Shown one piece after another: positions 38,921-53,687 of a stretch of DNA of 64,000 nucleotides. The position numbers were made by a program, and so were the translations under genes. The stretch comes from Setophaga petechia (Eukaryota; Chordata; Aves; Passeriformes; Parulidae). The stretch is taken from NCBI GenBank assembly GCA_024362935.1, contig JANCRA010000010.1, positions 6,936,501 to 7,000,500 of the forward strand. The letters run 5' to 3'. The notes under the pieces were generated by a model. That model had not been told where the DNA came from. It did no database searches and worked only from the letters and a program-made list of their open reading frames with translations. Numbering within the stretch: the stretch's first letter is position 1; each line of letters opens with the position of its first letter.

Positions 38921-39158
38921 TCCCCGGCCTTTCCAGACTGAGCATGGATGGGTGTCCCTGGGAGGGTGAGGAGGCTATGCTGGGATCTCGGTGTGCGCTC
39001 CACCAGGCACGGGTGGGGCGGGCAGGGATGCTGCTTGGGCCGGATCAGCCCTGTGTGTCACGGGGCTGCCATTGAAGCAGCCATCATTAGCGGTGATGGC
39101 CGTTCCCATGGAGATGAGCACTGAACGGGGGGGCTGCATCTGCGGGAGCTGCGGGGAC

Positions 39159-39399
39159 GAGATCGGCATCGCTCTGTGCCGGGGCACATCCCTGCTCCAG
39201 AGATCGGCATCGCTCTGTGCCGGGGCACATCCCAGCTCCACACCCTGGGGACCACCACAGTCCTGGAGCCAGGGGCAGGCTGCTCCTCTCGGGAGCACCA
39301 GCCAGCTCCAGGTCACATCCCAGCTCCATCCCAGCTCCACACCCTGGGGACCACCACAGTCCTGGAGCCAGGGGCAGGCTGGCTCCCCTCAGCAGCACC
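39159..39399. repeat. Two adjacent tandem duplications (41-bp unit, and 99-bp period)
   Basis: A 41-bp unit starting GAGATCGGCATCGCTCTGTG occurs at 39159-39199 and 39200-39240 with about two mismatches. Directly next to it, a segment starting AGCTCCACACCCTGGGGACC occurs at about 39233-39300 and again at 39332-39399, a period of 99 bp. The high identity implies recent events. Confidence 0.93.
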
Positions 39400-39589
39400 A
39401 GCCTGCATGGCACAGGGAGCAGAGGGAATTGCCCAGAGCGTGGCAGCCTCCAGTAAAGCTGTTGGTGCTCACTGGGTGTTGGGGCATCTCTGGGTTTTGC
39501 CCTCTCTGTCATTTTGGGAGACTGAAGAGAAAATGTGACTGACAACCCAGCTGTGAAAGCAGCGGAGGTGGCAAAAGCTCTCAGGGCGT

Positions 39590-39900
39590 GATGACTTCTT
39601 GCTGAAGCAGTAAATATGTATCATATTGATATATTGCCGTGGAGTCGATTTCTAATGGTGTGTAGCAAATAATATATTCAAACTGTAGCATCTATTTGTG
39701 TTACGTTGTACATACTGTAACAGATAAATAGATGTTTCCAAGTTCTTTTGAAATGTAATGATGAGGAATGCTGCAAGATCTGGCTGGGGGCCTGCCGAGA
39801 TGCTCCCAGTTAAACCAATGTAAATTTGGGAGAACTTGAATCATCTGCTTTGCTGTAATTTAAATTTAATGCAGGATTTCTTCCCTCGGCCTTCCCAAGG
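39590..39900. promoter_or_regulatory. Strong AT-rich island, candidate conserved non-coding element
   Basis: About 300 bp at low GC lie in a GC-rich intron: AAATATGTATCATATTGATA, CAAATAATATATTCAAAC, AACAGATAAATAGATG, GCTGTAATTTAAATTTAATG. No CR1 or LTR signature and no open frame are present. It is one of the best candidates for a deeply conserved element in this gene, to be judged by alignment. Confidence 0.33.
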
Positions 39901-41859
39901 TGTGTCTTTGTATCCCAGATGCTCCCCTCCCTGCCTGGGCTGGTGACAGCTTCACCTGCCTTCATGTGGCTGGAAATTAACCCCTTTCAGGGGCCAAATT
40001 CAGCCTGGCTTAAACAGAAATAACTCAGTTGAGGTTGGGAGATTTGTGGATAAAGGGCAAACGTAGCTTGGATAACATCAGCCCTTTCTGCAGGTCTGTT
40101 TGCCATCTAGGTGTCAGTGATGCATGAAGTGCCCCACATATAGATAGCTGTATATTTGTCCCCAAGATCTATACCTGTGCCTCTTCTCAGCTCCATGAAT
40201 GAGAGCAGCCAGACAGCACCAAACCTGGCAGCATACAAATTAGCCCCTCAGAAGTGGGTGAGATCAGGGAATAATGATAAACAGAGGAGCAATAATTATA
40301 TACAGTAGTTCCAGCTCCCATGAAGTGGGGAATAGCCATGCCAGCGTGAGGGAAAGAGGGAGGGTTGGATTTTCCAGCTGCTGGTGGTGACAGGGGCAGT
40401 GGATGGGCTGTGGCAGGGTGCCCTGCTGATCTGAGATGGGGAGGGATGGGGAGCTGTCACCAGGAATTTGCTGGGCTGAGGAAAAAAAGGGTTTAGTGTC
40501 AAAGCAGAGTTTTTGGTGCTGCAGATGCCCTCAGGCCACGGCTTTATCCCAAAGCCTGTTTTCAGCAGGCACCTCTGTATCCTGTCTGGCGCTCAGGGAG
40601 GTTTGCAGGGGTGAATATTGTGTGTGCTTTCCCCCAGAGGGCTGAGCCCCATGGACAGCAGGTGACACTCCCCAGAGTGCCAGCTCTGCTGCAGTGTCAC
40701 CACTTTGCAGGGGCTCCAGCAGTCTGATTTTTGCCTTTTCTCCAGATTTACGTGAAATTGAGAGCATAATCTGGATTTTGATCTCAGAGACGTGGCTTCA
40801 GGGAGTTGGGAACAGCCCCTGCCTGCCTCCTGCTTGGCTAGTGCAGCTGTAATGGAGTTCAGCATCTTTCTGGGCAGCTGGAGCCCCCACAGCAGGGCTG
40901 GCTGGGCAGTGTGTGACACTCACAGCCCATCAGCTGGAATTAAACCCAAACCTTGCATATCAATCCTGTTACTCTCCCGAGCTGTGGAGAATGCTTTGGC
41001 CACCCCTCTCAATGTCATGGGAATGTCACCACCTCAGTGGCTGGCTGGAGGTGTTGCAGGGGACGTGACATTTCTCCATGTCATCTGTGAAGGGGAAACA
41101 AGGAGGGGGCCAGGACAGGTGCCAAACAAGCTTCATGGTTTACTTCCCAAACCCATAGTTTTCCTTTAAATATATAGAGAAATTCAGGTCTTTGTTCCCT
41201 GGGTTTTGTCAAGGGCAGCCTGGCCAGTGGGAGAGATGCTTGCAAGGGGCCACAGACGACAGCAGGATGGGACCATCCCCTCCCCCTTGTGTTCCTTGGT
41301 GCCGTGGTTGTTTCCTGTGGACACCGTGGGGCATCCCTTCAGCTGTCTGTTCCACTTTGGGCTTGGCACTGTTACCTGTCCCTGCCTGGGGATGGCACAG
41401 GCAGCTCTGCGTCCCTGCCCCTCTTCAGCAGGGATGTAGCTCCAGGAGCACAAAGAGCAGGTGCTGCAGCATCCTCCTCTCCCTCCTTCCTACCCTGAAC
41501 ATCTCCCAGCTGGCTGCAAACAGCCTTCCCCAGCTGCTGGGCTTGTGGCAGGGATGGGCAGCTCAGAGCCAGCACCTTCTCCTGGGTTTCTTTGCTCCTG
41601 GTGGGGTGGCAGAGGCAATTTCTCCAGCTCTGTAGTGAATCCACCCCCATTCTCACTCTTCCCCACATGGCCCCGTGCTCCAGCTCCCACCCTGTCCCCT
41701 GTCTGCAGCCACCCAGCTGTTCTGCCTGCACTAGCTCAGCTCTACCTGCCTTTCCAGAGGCATTTCATCTTCAGTGCCATGCTGGCAGCAGGGCTGGGGA
41801 ATGGAGAGGAGGGCTGGGAAGGTGAGGGAGTGTGTTCCAGCACCAGCAGTGGGGAATTC

Positions 41860-42000
41860 GCCGTCTCTCCACCATAATTAAATATTGTTTGCATTGCTTA
41901 TTGACAGAGCGCTAAGCTGCACTCCATTTTAATTTGCTCTTTGATAGTTGCCTTTTGCTGCTAATTGATTTTCAAGGCCTTTTTTTGATTTTTTTTTCCC
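41860..42000. promoter_or_regulatory. AT-rich island just upstream of an exon
   Basis: Contents are CCATAATTAAATATTGTTTG, CATTTTAATTTGCTC and GCTAATTGATTTTC, ending 220 bp before the exon at 42224. It could be a splicing or transcriptional element. No further evidence is visible. Confidence 0.24.
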
Positions 42001-42223
42001 TATGTCTGATTTAATACCTGTTGTGCTACCCAAGCTGGAGAGACAAGGGGTAACCAGTGCTTGCCTTTGTGCCCACCCACTCCTGGCAGGCCAAATCCAC
42101 ACGAGATCCAGCAGGGCTGGTCTCCCCATGAAACATTTGGTGATGGGCTTCAGGTGGAGGCATTCCCACATCCATGCAGGGTTGGAACCCTGGGTGACCC
42201 CATGCACTCTGCTCCTTCCCCAG

Positions 42224-42362
42224 GACGACCCCGATGGAGAAGAGATCGAGAGGGAGAAGTCCAACTCCTTGAAGCTGGAGTTCACTGATGATGACAACTT
42301 CAAGACCAAGGTTAACTATTCCTATGCTGCCGTGCAGATCCCCACGGACATCTACAAAGGCT
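42224..42362 (+). CDS. CACNA2D2: CACNA2D2 exon (residues 36-82)
   Basis: 139 nt with a CCCCAG acceptor and a GTGAGT donor, ending one base into a Ser codon. It starts [20 protein letters not shown] and ends [17 protein letters not shown]. The [13 protein letters not shown] stretch is the VWA-N signature of alpha2delta proteins. NYS is a potential N-glycosylation site. The acidic first half is the part most diverged from mammals. Confidence 0.97.
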
Positions 42363-43378
42363 GTGAGTGCCCCTCCTCACCCTCTCCAATTCCTGCTGCC
42401 TGCCTGGGCATCCTGCTCTTGTGCCTGGAGCACTGCAGCCCCAGGGACCATCAGCTCTGGGTGCCCCAACTGGGTCTTGGTGACTGGCTCCCATACAGGC
42501 AGGTAGTGAGACAAGGCAGGATCACCATATCAGGATGGAGGTGGCAATGTGTCCCTCCCCAGGGACTCTCAAGAGCTCAGCACAGGCAAAAGAGGCAGAC
42601 TGGGAATTAGGAGTCATTGGGGAAGGGATGGGGACCAAAGGAGAGGCGGTGATTATGGTCCAGGGTAAAGCTCAGCTGTGCCCACATGGCTCTGATCCTC
42701 ATGCAAAGCTCGAGAAAGCTCAAAGCAGGCACCAGAGACGTTCAGAGGGATGGAGCAGCTCTGTGCAGCAGCAACTCCAGAGGCAGCTCCAACCTGCTTG
42801 TAGGAGGGAGTGAGACATGGCTGGGCAGTGGCAGAGGGTGAAGCAGGGATCCTGCCTGTCTTCAGCCTACTGGGGGCTGAGGTCATGAAAAGGGAGAAAA
42901 AGCAGCTGCAATCCCGCAGGAAGGCAGCCAAGGGTGACTGCAGGACAGCGTGATGCCACCCCGCAGCTGATTAAGCCTCTGCTGCAGGGGGGTCAGGCTG
43001 CTCCAGAAACGGGGATGGGCTGGAGGGCCAGCCCGAGAGTGGGCAGGGATGGATGGATAGATGGACGGGCGGATGTGCCACACCAGCTTCAGTCCCCACC
43101 GAGCGCTGTGACCGTCCCTGAGCTGTCAAATCTCTCCGGTAGCTCGCCCTGCTGCGGTGGCACACGGTGACAGTCGGTCTCCATTTCCCTCTAGTGGCTG
43201 CTCGGCTCCCGGCTGGAGGGCATCCTCCAGCACCCGCCGGCCTCATCCTACGCCCAGCCCGGTCCCTGCTGCCCCACAGCACCCGGGGCACCACTGTGCC
43301 CACACTTCTGTTTCAGTGGCACTTGCTGAGGGTGGCGATGATGGCGATGGGGGCCGCGCTCACGCTGCTGCCCCGAGC

Positions 43379-43470
43379 GGAGCGCTCCCGGTGCACGGAG
43401 CATTCCCGGTGCACGGAGCGTTCCCGGTGCACGGAGCATTCCCGGTGCACGGAGCGCTCCCGGTGCACGG
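43379..43470. repeat. 18-bp CpG-containing tandem repeat, five copies
   Basis: The unit is close to CGGAGCATTCCCGGTGCA, with alternating CATT, GTTC and GCTC variants. Because 18 is a multiple of three, the frame stays open (RCTEHS and RCTERS repeats), which explains the ORFs in this area. Confidence 0.94.
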
Positions 43471-44029
43471 ACTCGTTACGGGCACGGCTGCGCTCGGAGC
43501 TGCAGCGATTCCACCGCGGAGGCAGCGCTGGATTAGGAATTTGCAATTAGCTTCATTAGCCAGCCAGCGCGGGGCAGGCAGCTAATGAGGCACATGGTGC
43601 GAGCCGGGTGGGCTGCGCGGGGTGCAAGAACTCGTTCCTCCCCAGCCAGGCTGGAGCCCCGGCACGGACACATAAATCACCCACCTGCCCTGGGACACAG
43701 CAAGCCGGAGATGAACGCGCTCCAGGGACTCCCAGCTGCTCAGAGAGGGGATGCGGCAGTGGGGGTGACAGTGCAGGGACTGTCACCGGGCAGAGAGTGT
43801 GGGCACAGGGATCCGGCCACACCAGGGTGCTCCAGAGATGCAGGGTGCAGGGAAGGGTCTGCAAGTGCTGCTCCCCTGAGAGTGGTTTGGGGTGGGAGCA
43901 GGGCCCCCTGTCCTGCCAGGGACAGCAGCGAGCGTGGCGGGTCCCCGCGGGGCTGTGGGCGGGCGCTGGCACCGGCGGAGAGGCGCTATCGCTGCCTGGC
44001 ACGCTGATTAAAGCCTGCGGCGACGCCCG

Positions 44030-44125
44030 CCGCCGTCACCCCTCGCTACACACACAAATTACATCCTATATGTGTTTTATTTACTGTGCCATTTTTAATT
44101 AAATATGCAATCGCTCGCGGGCAGG
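44030..44125. promoter_or_regulatory. Small AT-rich patch in CpG-rich DNA, candidate element
   Basis: ACACAAATTACATCC, TGTTTTATTTACTGTG and TTTTTAATTAAATATGC lie between CpG-rich sequences on both sides. A forkhead-like TTATTTAC word is present. The regulatory role is inferred from contrast in composition. Confidence 0.25.
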
Positions 44126-45229
44126 GCGGGGCTGGGCTTACTCTGATGGGAACAGGGATGGGGATGGCACCAGTGGGCTGGCAGCTCTGCCCTCGACTGA
44201 GAGGGACAGGAGCCATCCCAAGCAGGGACACAGCTTCCTCACTCTGCACATGGTGAGAGAGCAGGAGCTGTATTTGTTCACAGGGATGATCCGGGGGCTA
44301 CATTCATGCCTAGGGAAGGTGTAGGGACTGCATTCCTGCTCAGAGATAATAGAAGGGCTGTGTTTGGGCACAGGGACAGTATGAGCAGCATTCAGCACAA
44401 GCAGCTGGTGTGGCTGATGGCCCCAAGGGTCTGGGTGTGTGGGTGCTGCCAGGGCTATCCTGGATGTGTCAGGGCCCAGCCCGGTGCCCAGCTGAGGCTG
44501 GCAGCACTGCCCAGGGCTGCTCCAGGCAGGCAGCAGCCCGGCAGCCAGCTCATAGCCACTTCTCCTGGGAAAAACCACATCCCGTGTCAGAGCCAAACAA
44601 GAAATCATCCCCAGTGCCCAGATAACAGCGCTGTGTGTGGGCACAGCGCTGAGGAATGGCTGGGGAGATACGGGCAGAGTAAATCATGGTTTGAAGGCAT
44701 GGCTGCCTGAGGGAAAGACAATTCTTCAGCAGTCATGCTGGGATAGAGGGATCCAGGATTCATCCTGGGAAACCTACCCACGTCCTGCCAGTGCCTTGGG
44801 ACCACAGTGAAGGCTGGAACTGGTGATGACGGTGTTTCCAGAAGGGACAAGTGTGGGAGGAAGGCTTAGGAGAGCTAAATTTACTGCTCAAATGCACACT
44901 GGCTCCCCTGCAGCACCACATTGGGTTGTTTAGCCCAATGCCAAAGAGCTGGGGTGCTCCTGAGAGTTCTTGCGCTCCAAAAATGCATTGAGGGTCCCCA
45001 GGAGGGATCAGTGCCTGGTCTCAGGGTGCTGCTGGCTCCTTGTTCCTGCAGTGGCACCCAGCACTGGCTCCTCCATGTCCTGGGGCAACCCAGCACCAGA
45101 GGTCATTGTGGGATTCCCCCCCACAGCATTTGGAGTCCCCCTGCGAGCACAGGGAGGTGCCATCCCGGCTCCCTGCCAGCCAGCCAGGCCCATTCCTCCA
45201 CACCACACGGCCCCCCTGCACTCTGCCAC

Positions 45230-45345
45230 CCCCCTTGATTAATCACAGGCTGGGGCTGCCAGCAGCTTATCTCGTGCTTTAATAGCTGAATAATTTAAAA
45301 CTGCTGTTTGCCGGCATCTTAATTGCTTTTGTGTCAGGTGCAGGG
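45230..45345. promoter_or_regulatory. Candidate conserved non-coding element
   Basis: Contents are CCTTGATTAATCACAGG, GCTTTAATAGCTGAATAATT and CATCTTAATTGC. The patch of homeodomain-like words is about 500 bp before the next exon and has no reading frame. Confidence 0.23.
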
Positions 45346-45770
45346 CCAGTGGGAATGCAGAGCGGGCCTGAGAGGCTCCACGTGGCCCCTGGGGACACCA
45401 GCCTTGGGCTTCCCAGCCGGTGACTGTCCCCAGGGAGTGAGGCTCACACAGGGGGTTTTGCTGGGAAGGGAGAGGAGATGGCAGGCCAGCTGTCCCCAGT
45501 GATGGCTGTGTCTGCCCCAGAGCAGATGGGGACAGTGAGCACTCTGGGGAGCTCTGGAGAGTGGCTCATTTCTCTGGGAACAAGGGACAGCAGGGTGGTG
45601 CTGGAGCCGTGTGGAAGTGGGGGGGTTGAGGGGAGGTAGGAGAGCTGGAAAGCCCCCATGGGCTTCCTCTTGGGAAGGGGCAGAGGGGACAGTGCCCATC
45701 ACCTTCCTCCCTGCCATCGCCTGGGGACACCGCAGTCCCCATCACCCCCAGCCCACCCCAGCTCCACTGC

Positions 45771-45799
45771 TCCCTCCCTCCCTCCCTCCCTCCCTCCAT
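45771..45799. repeat. CTCC repeat in the acceptor pyrimidine tract
   Basis: Six to seven copies of CTCC lie 30 bp upstream of the 45829 splice acceptor, giving an extended polypyrimidine tract. Length variation here could change splice efficiency. Confidence 0.9.
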
Positions 45800-45828
45800 C
45801 CAGCCAGCCCTGTCTGTGTGTCCTGCAG

Positions 45829-45960
45829 CCACCGTCATCCTGAACGAGCTGAACTGGACGCAGGCCCTGGAGGACGTTTTCATCGAGAACCGCAAGGAGG
45901 ATCCCTCCCTGCTCTGGCAGGTCTTCGGCAGCGCCACCGGCGTCACCCGCTACTACCCCG
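45829..45960 (+). CDS. CACNA2D2: CACNA2D2 exon (residues 82-126)
   Basis: 132 nt with a TCCTGCAG acceptor and a GTGTGT donor (weak at the +3 and +4 positions). It completes the Ser codon and encodes [20 protein letters not shown] and [17 protein letters not shown], ending one base into Ala. The segment is highly conserved across alpha2delta paralogues and leads into the VWA domain. NWT is a potential glycosylation site. The donor abuts a minisatellite. Confidence 0.97.
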
Positions 45961-46529
<569 letters not shown>

Positions 46530-47869
46530 TAAGGAAGGGGGTGCTGGGTGGGCAGGAGGGTCCTGAGCAAGCAGCTCCCTCTCCTTTTCATGGCATTTGA
46601 GCACTGGCAGAGGGACACTGTAACACAGGCAGGGCATCTGAGCTGTGGCACTTGGCTCCTTCTCCCCTTCCCTGTTCCTGGGAAAGCGGAGCAGGATGGA
46701 GAGGTCAATCCCTGGGTGCAGATGAAAGTGTGGAGAGAGCCCTGTGCCCCCTCAGCACAGCCATGGCTGCTGGCACTCAGTCCTGGCCAGCATTCCCATC
46801 CAAATGAGATAACAACTGGCTTGGAAACCATGGGCTGGGAGGATGGGGAGAGGAATGGGCAGGCAGCACAGGCTGTGGCTCAGGGATAGCTCAGCAGCCT
46901 TTTAGCCCACACCAAGCGAGCTGGGATTGAAAGGGCTCCCCTTTAGCCCAGCTGGAGGTGCTGGTGTGGCAGTGCTGGTTATCAGCTGGAGCTAGGGGAG
47001 CCACAGCCCCATCCTGCCCACACCTGCTGCCTAAAACTGCAGGCATGCAGAGGAGAGTGGGCACAGGCCTCTGGCACACGTCCAGAGAGCCCTGTATCCC
47101 AATGGATCATCACCTGCCCACATCAGGAGCTGCCCCCTCTCCTAGTCAGAAAATTAATGGCCCTGCTGCTCTGGTTAATTGCCTTTGATTGCTCCACATT
47201 AATTATTAACTGTTCCCTGCTGGGGTGTCTGTGCAGGTTATGGCAGAGCAGGGACTGGAAGGCTGTTTTGGGGTGGGGGCTGCTGGTGTGTATGGGGGCT
47301 GCTCAGCCCAGCTCAGCCCAGCTCTCTGCCCCCTAGCCAGGCTGGCCACCTGGCTGTCCACCCTGCCACGGAGGAGCAGCAGGAGCACCCTTCATGCTGG
47401 GGGACAGCACACCTGGGGGAACCCCATGCGGGGCCCTCTCCTGCTCGCAGTGGGGTCCGTGCAGGACACAGCCTCCACTGCTGCAGGGCCACGACCCCGG
47501 CCACAGCCAGGGCGCCACTCGCCCGCCTTCCCCTCCCTGATGAATGGCCCCATTAGCCACAGCCGTCTCCTGCCGAGCCCAGGGTATTCATCTGAGCCGG
47601 GCAGCCGGAGATGGATGTGCTGCCACAGCCCATTACGGGCAGCGTCTCAGTCGGGCTCTGTGCCGCACCAGCAGCCCGGCCCCGGGAGCAGGGCAGGCTC
47701 CAAGAGCCCCTCTCACACCGGCAGGGAGGAGCCCCTGGGCAGCCCCTGTCCCGCACCCTGCTGGGGGATGCTGCACCCGTGTCAGGGCGGCCCATGTGCC
47801 AGCATCCTGCATCCCACCCGGGTAATCCCTTGTAATTGAGGAACATCAGGGATTAACAATCAGAGCCTG

Positions 47870-47985
47870 CCCCTTCCCCAGTCCTCCCCAGTAGTGGAGA
47901 GTAATTGATACTAATGACACACTAATTAATTCACACGAGGCCCGATCCTGATCAAGCCAATAATGAGGTTCCCTTGGCCCTCAGC
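47870..47985. promoter_or_regulatory. AT-rich island, candidate conserved non-coding element
   Basis: GAGTAATTGATACTAATGAC, CACACTAATTAATTCAC and CCAATAATGAGG make a dense cluster of TAAT words within 90 bp in a GC-rich intron. Confidence 0.25.
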
Positions 47986-48139
47986 CAGGGCAGGATGAGG
48001 GCTCCTGCAGTGCCACGGTGAGGTGGGGCTGTGCATGGCCATGTCTGGGGTGGGATGGGTGCTGAGCCCTGTGCCAGCCCCTCCCACGCAGCCTGGCACA
48101 GCAGGGCTGGGAGCAGGACCAGTTTTTTCCAGGGGTGAG

Positions 48140-48360
48140 GAAGGGTTCCCTAATTGTTTTCAGTGGGGAAGATTTACGTCGTGTTATTATTTTTCCTCCT
48201 TGTAGCTAAAAATAACCTAATCAGCCTGGCCTTTGAAGCTACCAGGGGGGTAAATAGCATCTTAATATGGATGTGTGTGTCAGCATAATCAGCACGCAGG
48301 AAAGGGCCCGTGATGATGGAAGAGTTTAGCATTTAGAGCTCATTAGGCTGACACAGTGTG
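48140..48360. promoter_or_regulatory. AT-rich island, candidate conserved non-coding element
   Basis: CCTAATTGTTTTCAG, GTGTTATTATTTTTCC, CTAAAAATAACCTAATCAGC and GCATCTTAATATGG are followed by CAGCATAATCAGCACGC. The CTAAAAATAA word is a good MEF2-like site. It ends about 220 bp before the exon at 48580. Confidence 0.28.
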
Positions 48361-48579
48361 GAGCAGCAGTCGCTGGCCGTCTGCTGTGCTGTGCCGCTGG
48401 AGCCACATCCTCGCTGCCACCTGCCCACAGCCTCCTTGTCCCTGCTCCTTGCCATGGGGTCACACAGCCCTGGCTGCCCCAGGCTCCCACACAGCTCCCC
48501 AGTGCCCTGGCAGGGCTTTGCTCTTGGGCTGTGCCCCCGAAATTAGTCAGCCCTGCTGACCCCACTCTGTACCCCACAG

Positions 48580-48630
48580 GTACATCCAAGGTGCCTCCTC
48601 CCCAAAGGACATGGTCATCATTGTGGACGT
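48580..48630 (+). CDS. CACNA2D2: CACNA2D2 exon, start of VWA domain (residues 145-162)
   Basis: 51 nt with an ACCCCACAG acceptor and a GTGAGT donor. It encodes YIQGASSPKDMVIIVD and then two bases of Val162. Asp161 is the first metal ligand of the MIDAS motif, DxSxS, which is split between this exon and the next. Confidence 0.97.
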
Positions 48631-48677
48631 GTGAGTACATGCTGCGGACCATGGCTGGGCTGAGGCCAGGCTGGTGA

Positions 48678-52105
<3,428 letters not shown>

Positions 52106-52195
52106 GAGTACCTGGATGTGCTGGGCAGACCCATGGTCCTGGCTGGGAACCGAGCCAAGCAGGTCCAGTGGACCAATGTCTACCAGGATGCCCTG
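52106..52195 (+). CDS. CACNA2D2: CACNA2D2 exon (residues 328-357)
   Basis: 90 nt, symmetrical, with a CCCTGCAG acceptor and a GTAAGG donor. It begins [20 protein letters not shown] and ends [10 protein letters not shown]. This is the conserved segment after the VWA domain that begins the Cache-like region. Confidence 0.97.
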
Positions 52196-52476
52196 GTAAG
52201 GACCCCCCAGCCCAGGGTCCCACACAGCCCCAGGGCAGGTGGGGATCCCCAGCCCTGGGTCCCACGCATGGGGATGTGGGTGGGGACTGCAGCCCCAGGG
52301 TGCAGCTAGGGACACTGACCCTGAGGTCCCACAGAACTCCAGGGTGCAGGTGGATGGGGACACCAGCCCCAGGGTCCTGCACAGGACATGCCCCATCAAC
52401 CCCCCCTCTGCTGCCCACCCCAGCCCTGGTCCTGAGGCAGTGAGGGGCCATGGGACACCATTCTGTGCTTGTGCAG
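52196..52476 (+). repeat. Intron largely made of degenerate tandem repeats
   Basis: The 281-bp intron shows four to five degenerate copies of a roughly 50-60 bp unit containing GCCCCAGGGTC, CCCACA and GGTGGGGA words. This suggests expansion of a local unit. The splice sites are GTAAGG and TTGTGCAG. Confidence 0.6.
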
Positions 52477-52545
52477 GGGCTGGGCCTAGTGGTGACAGGA
52501 ACGCTGCCAGTGTTCAACCTGACGGAGGACAGCAGTGACAGGAAG
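52477..52545 (+). CDS. CACNA2D2: CACNA2D2 exon (residues 358-380)
   Basis: 69 nt, symmetrical, with a TTGTGCAG acceptor and a GTAGGA donor. It encodes GLGLVVTGTLPVFNLTEDSS and then DRK. NLT is a potential glycosylation site. The last residues differ from mammalian alpha2delta-2, where the linker is variable. Confidence 0.96.
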
Positions 52546-52957
52546 GTAGGACACTCTGCTGGCCCTGGTGTGGGGCCACTGTGGGGTGGGGAAAGTGCCC
52601 TGGTGATGTGTGTGTGGCTGCAGAGGGGACATTGGCATCCCTGGGGTGCTGCCTGCTCTGCACCACCTCCCTGCAGTGACACCAGGGGTGACTGCCATCC
52701 CTGGGACCCAAAATTACCTTGGCCAGCTCTCACAGTTCAGCTGGGACAGCTGACAGCTGCCAGTCCCTGGGGGGAGCAGTGTCCCAGGGGGCTCCTGGGG
52801 GGCTGGTCCATCCCACCCTGTGCCCCTGCAGTTCCCAAATCTGACCCACACATCCCCAGAAGGGGAAGAGGTCCATCCTGCTGATTCCCTGTCCCCGGGC
52901 TGGTGGTGGCAGTGACAGCCCTGGTCCCACCCAGCTCCATCCTGCATTTCCTTCCAG
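52546..52957 (+). other. Intron (412 bp), nothing notable
   Basis: A phase-0 GC-rich intron without supported elements. It ends in TTTCCTTCCAG. Confidence 0.85.
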
Positions 52958-53032
52958 AACCAGCTCATCCTGGGCGTGATGGGGATCGATGTGGCTCTCA
53001 ATGACATCAAGAGGCTGACGCCGCGTTACAAC
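52958..53032 (+). CDS. CACNA2D2: CACNA2D2 exon (residues 381-405)
   Basis: 75 nt, symmetrical, with a CCTTCCAG acceptor and a GTGCGT donor. It encodes [20 protein letters not shown] and then TPRYN. This is a strand-helix element of the first Cache-like fold. ALNDIKRL is the alpha2delta-2 form (SLEDIKRL in alpha2delta-1). Confidence 0.97.
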
Positions 53033-53479
53033 GTGCGTGGGTTCCCCTCTGCCCCTGCCCTGCACCGCCTGCTCCTGGGGGGGAATCCCTCTGGTGGGAG
53101 CCCCGGGCTGTGCCCCAGCACTCCAGAGCACCTCCAGCAGCACTGGCAGGAGCTGGGACAGGCAGGAGAGCAGGCATCAAAGCTGTGTGATGCTCTGGGA
53201 CTCAGTGCAGAGCCAAAACCCTTGTAGGGCCAGCAGGGAATAAACCCTACAGGCCTGGGGAAAAGAGCAGTGGGAAAAATCCAGAGGCAAAGTCTCAACC
53301 CAGGAGTGAGTGGCAGATTGCATTGTCCTGAGAATAGAAATGAATGGATAGAATGGGCTGAGCCCTGGGGGTGACGTGGGGCGAGCTCTGCCTGCAGAGG
53401 TGAGGGTGATGACACCAGCACAGTGTGTCACACCACAGAGCCACCTGCTCAGCCTCACCCTCCTCCTGTCCTCCTGCAG
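53033..53479 (+). other. Intron (447 bp), nothing notable
   Basis: A phase-0 intron with unique sequence and no supported element. It ends in GTCCTCCTGCAG. Confidence 0.85.
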
Positions 53480-53554
53480 CTGGGGGCCAATGGTTACGTC
53501 TTTGCCATCGACCTGAACGGCTACGTCCTGCTGCACCCCAACCTGCAGCCCCAG
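53480..53554 (+). CDS. CACNA2D2: CACNA2D2 exon, Cache core (residues 406-430)
   Basis: 75 nt, symmetrical, with a CTCCTGCAG acceptor and a GTGAGC donor. It encodes [20 protein letters not shown] and then NLQPQ. The NGYVFAID...GYVLLHPN pattern is the diagnostic Cache-type strand pair of alpha2delta proteins. Confidence 0.97.
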
Positions 53555-53687
53555 GTGAGCAGGGGCCCAGAGGGGGATTAGCCAGGCCCTGGGGGCTTAG
53601 CTGTGGGGTTTGTGATGAGTTAGTCTGGGCTCAGCAGTGGCTGCAGGAGCCCTGAGCCCTTGCCTGGCTCTCCCTTTGTTCCTGCAG

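Larger units (their letters stand above)
35333..42223 (+). other. Intron (6.9 kb) with several satellites and AT-rich islands
   Basis: A phase-0 intron without a supported exon. Contents: minisatellite at 35844-36122, GGAT microsatellite at 36596-36666, 17-bp minisatellite at 38276-38388, AT-rich islands at 38440, 39590 and 41860, and two nested tandem duplications at 39159-39399. The rest is ordinary GC-rich intron. It ends in CTCCTTCCCCAG. Confidence 0.85.
42363..45828 (+). other. Intron (3.5 kb) with CpG-rich segment and repeats
   Basis: A phase-1 intron. From about 43050 to 44110 it is CpG-rich and contains an 18-bp satellite at 43379-43470, homeodomain-like words near 43545-43595 (CAATTAGCTTCATTAGCC, GCTAATGAGG) and an AT-rich patch at 44030-44125. 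A further island lies at 45230-45345, and a CTCC repeat forms part of the long acceptor pyrimidine tract at 45771-45799. I support no exon here. Confidence 0.85.

Noticed and set aside
43167..43550. Plus-strand frame with RCTEHSRCTERS repeats
   Set aside because: Produced by an 18-bp tandem repeat (a multiple of three). No start context and no splice link.
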